64,000 nucleotides of DNA from a virus. The stretch spans positions 1-64,000 of IMG/VR virus record IMGVR_UViG_3300031787_000051. One strand, 5' to 3'. Under the pieces are notes generated by a model. The model was not told the DNA's origin. It made no database searches and saw nothing but the letters and a program-made list of their open reading frames with translations. Numbering within the stretch: position 1 is the first letter of the stretch; each line of letters begins with the position of its first letter. The translations under genes and the position numbers were made by a program. Shown here in pieces: positions 62,376 to 64,000 of the stretch.

Positions 62376-63782
62376 TTAGAAGCTTAACTGACTCCTGAAC
62401 ATGATTGCTCTGTCACCGTTTACACGACTACCTGAGCTACCTACAAGACTGTCAAACTTTGTGTCTACGTAGTTTAACATAAAGCGTAGATTATCTGTAC
62501 AGAACCAAGTAACTCCATAAGTCATAGCAGTAGCACGATTTGATTTGCCAGTAACTACAGTAATATCACTAGCATCAAACTCGCTGATACGCACACCTAC
62601 CTGCCATGCACCCTTACCACCTTTATCAGTTGGGTTGTTAGGTTTGATCCAATTAAAGATACCATCTTTGTAGTTGTGACTTTCGCCTGTCAAGTTATAC
62701 AAAGCTTGCACATAGTATCCATTTATTTTCTGATCGTTACCTGTAGTAGGATCATAATTGAATTGGAACTGTTCACCTTGTACCTTTAGACCATTATAAG
62801 CAAATGCTGCTTCAAGACCTTGGCGTGTTCTTGTAGTAGTACCACTTAACGCTGGACCTGTGAACCATGCTGATTGACTGCGTGATTCTGTTCTACCGCT
62901 TGCTGGTGTAACACCACCTTTAACTTCGCCTGTGCTATATGCTGCACCTAAGTGTAATACATATGCTTTGCTACCTTGTAATTCGGCTACGTTTGTTACA
63001 ACACGACCGATGTAATCAAAGCCATCATTAGATGCATCTTTGTTAGCACGACCACGGCTTAGTGCTACTTGATAGAGTAGACCAGGCTTAGGAATACCAT
63101 GTAACATAAAGCCAGTTTCTTTTCCTGGTATAAACTCACCATCAGTATTACCAATTAAACTACGCTCCATAAAATCAATATTGTTAGAGCTTGTTAATTG
63201 TTCTAAACTAAAAGGCATTTTAAACAAACCAAACTGAAATTGCATTTCAGGATTAGCAGCATAGTTTACCCACATTTCATCTGCTGTTGTAGTAGTTGCA
63301 GAGGCACCTACTTCATTGCCGAAGTTAGCAAGTAACTGATATCTAAAGTCTTTGGCGAACTGTCCACGTACACCAAATCTAGCACGACGAACTTCTGCTA
63401 GGTTCTGATACGAATCTGTGGTTTGACCTGCACCATAAGCGGGGTCGTACTGACGATAGTCCATATGAAGTCTACCTGTAAGTTGGATGGTATTGTTTCC
63501 ATCTTTACTTTTGAGTCCGATCCCGTTTTCGGTAACTGAACCATCGTTTGCTCTAGCTTGTCTCCACTTGTTGTTATCGCTAACATCTTTGTCGATTCTT
63601 TGTTCTGCAAACTTTTTGTTTTCTTCTCTTTCTTCATATGCTTGGAGTTTAGAATTATACTCTTGTTGTGTAAGAATGCCTTTATCTCTAAGAATACTTA
63701 ATGTTTCTTTGTACTCATCAGCAAAAGCAGGTATTGCAGTTGCTAATGCTAATATAATACTTAATTTTGCAAATTTTTTCAT
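62376..63782 (-). CDS. Phosphate-selective porin O/P family outer-membrane protein
   Basis: The 468-residue protein has a signal peptide (MKKFAKLSIILALATAIPAF, cut near residue 21), then a coiled coil (LRDKGILTQQEYNSKLQAYE) as in OprP/OprO. The beta-barrel starts around residue 95 (IQLTGRLHMDYRQYDPAYGA, ARFGVRGQFAKDFRYQLLAN), and the protein ends in Phe (MFRSQLSF), the barrel-assembly signal. Trimers of this family let phosphate or polyphosphate through the outer membrane. It starts nine bases after pstS, so the two form a phosphate-uptake operon. Porins in phage genomes are rare. It was probably taken from a proteobacterial host. Confidence 0.88.
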   Translation of the reverse strand: MKKFAKLSIILALATAIPAFADEYKETLSILRDKGILTQQEYNSKLQAYEEREENKKFAEQRIDKDVSDNNKWRQARANDGSVTENGIGLKSKDGNNTIQLTGRLHMDYRQYDPAYGAGQTTDSYQNLAEVRRARFGVRGQFAKDFRYQLLANFGNEVGASATTTTADEMWVNYAANPEMQFQFGLFKMPFSLEQLTSSNNIDFMERSLIGNTDGEFIPGKETGFMLHGIPKPGLLYQVALSRGRANKDASNDGFDYIGRVVTNVAELQGSKAYVLHLGAAYSTGEVKGGVTPASGRTESRSQSAWFTGPALSGTTTRTRQGLEAAFAYNGLKVQGEQFQFNYDPTTGNDQKINGYYVQALYNLTGESHNYKDGIFNWIKPNNPTDKGGKGAWQVGVRISEFDASDITVVTGKSNRATAMTYGVTWFCTDNLRFMLNYVDTKFDSLVGSSGSRVNGDRAIMFRSQLSF

Positions 63783-63791
63783 GATTTTCCC

Positions 63792-64000
63792 TTATTTCCA
63801 AATTGCGTTACCATCTGGACCTTTGAAGTCACGGCGCCAGTTTTCTTGTATCAACTTAATAACTGACTGTGGTAAGTGAACATATTCTAATTCTTCACTC
63901 ATCTTGCTACCATTTTTGTAACTCCAATCAAAGAATTTCAAAATAGCACGACCAGTTAATGCATCTGCTTGTTGTTTGTGCATTAGAATAAAACTTGCGC
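63792..64000 (-). CDS. pstS: PstS phosphate-binding protein, C-terminal part (cut by window edge)
   Basis: The last 68 residues are inside the window: ASFILMHKQQADALTGRAIL, FFDWSYKNGSKMSEELEYVH, LPQSVIKLIQENW and GPDGNAIWK. This is the typical end of periplasmic PstS, the phosphate-binding partner of the PstCAB transporter. The 5' part and any Pho box lie beyond base 64000. PstS is a known host-derived gene of marine T4-like phages, and here it is joined to a phosphate porin. Confidence 0.9.
   Translation of the reverse strand, partial: ASFILMHKQQADALTGRAILKFFDWSYKNGSKMSEELEYVHLPQSVIKLIQENWRRDFKGPDGNAIWK

Noticed and set aside
1-64000. CRISPR array, insertion sequence, integrase or attachment site
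   Set aside because: I saw no regularly spaced repeats, transposase motifs or terminal inverted repeats, and no recombinase gene. The repeats present encode protein modules.

Overview
The window is part of the genome of an AT-rich T4-like myovirus, probably aquatic. It holds most of the T4-type morphogenesis set: capsid gp23, scaffold gp22, prohead protease gp21, portal gp20, baseplate gp26/gp51, gp53, gp5, gp25 and gp6, and a very large baseplate/tail protein. It also has recombination and late-transcription genes of the gp46, gp47 and gp55 type. A NATAAATA late-promoter box recurs at gene starts. The host is Gram-negative, because the phage carries an outer-membrane porin and a PstS-type phosphate-binding protein. 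No lysogeny gene, integrase or ribosomal gene is visible, so I read this as phage DNA, not a prophage border.

Layout. 1-11254 (minus strand): head genes in the order gp20, two small core-type proteins, gp21, gp22, gp23, ending in a terminator, preceded by two paralogous tape-measure-like proteins, one with an M15 peptidase domain. 11323-12380 (plus): gp26 with a strong -1 frameshift signal into a gp51-like domain. 12381-12838: a convergent, GC-richer, hairpin-dense stretch without a protein gene. 12839-18309 (minus): PD-(D/E)XK nuclease, HAD nucleotidase, HNH endonuclease, gp46, gp47 and gp55. 18430-45111 (plus): baseplate genes ending in a 5246-residue protein. 45129-49038: small virion proteins and two tail-fibre-like proteins, the second strongly glycine-rich.

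49087-60529 is a chain of eleven overlapping or nearly touching genes behind one late-promoter box. It encodes three nucleotide-sugar-transferase-like proteins, two radical SAM proteins, an SGNH-type esterase, a carbamoyltransferase, three small proteins, and a 1220-residue protein built from tandem repeats that look like decayed copies of the glycosyltransferase core. This is the best candidate for an undescribed system, probably glycan or fibre modification.

60532-64000 is an accessory region. It has a circularly permuted two-piece tmRNA gene with tag ANAANDEVFALAA, several tiny membrane-anchored or secreted proteins, a class I glutamine-amidotransferase-like protein, and a pstS-porin pair that would help an infected, phosphate-limited cell take up phosphate. 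pstS runs off the right edge.

All family assignments come from motifs read by eye and knowledge of the families; no database search was run.
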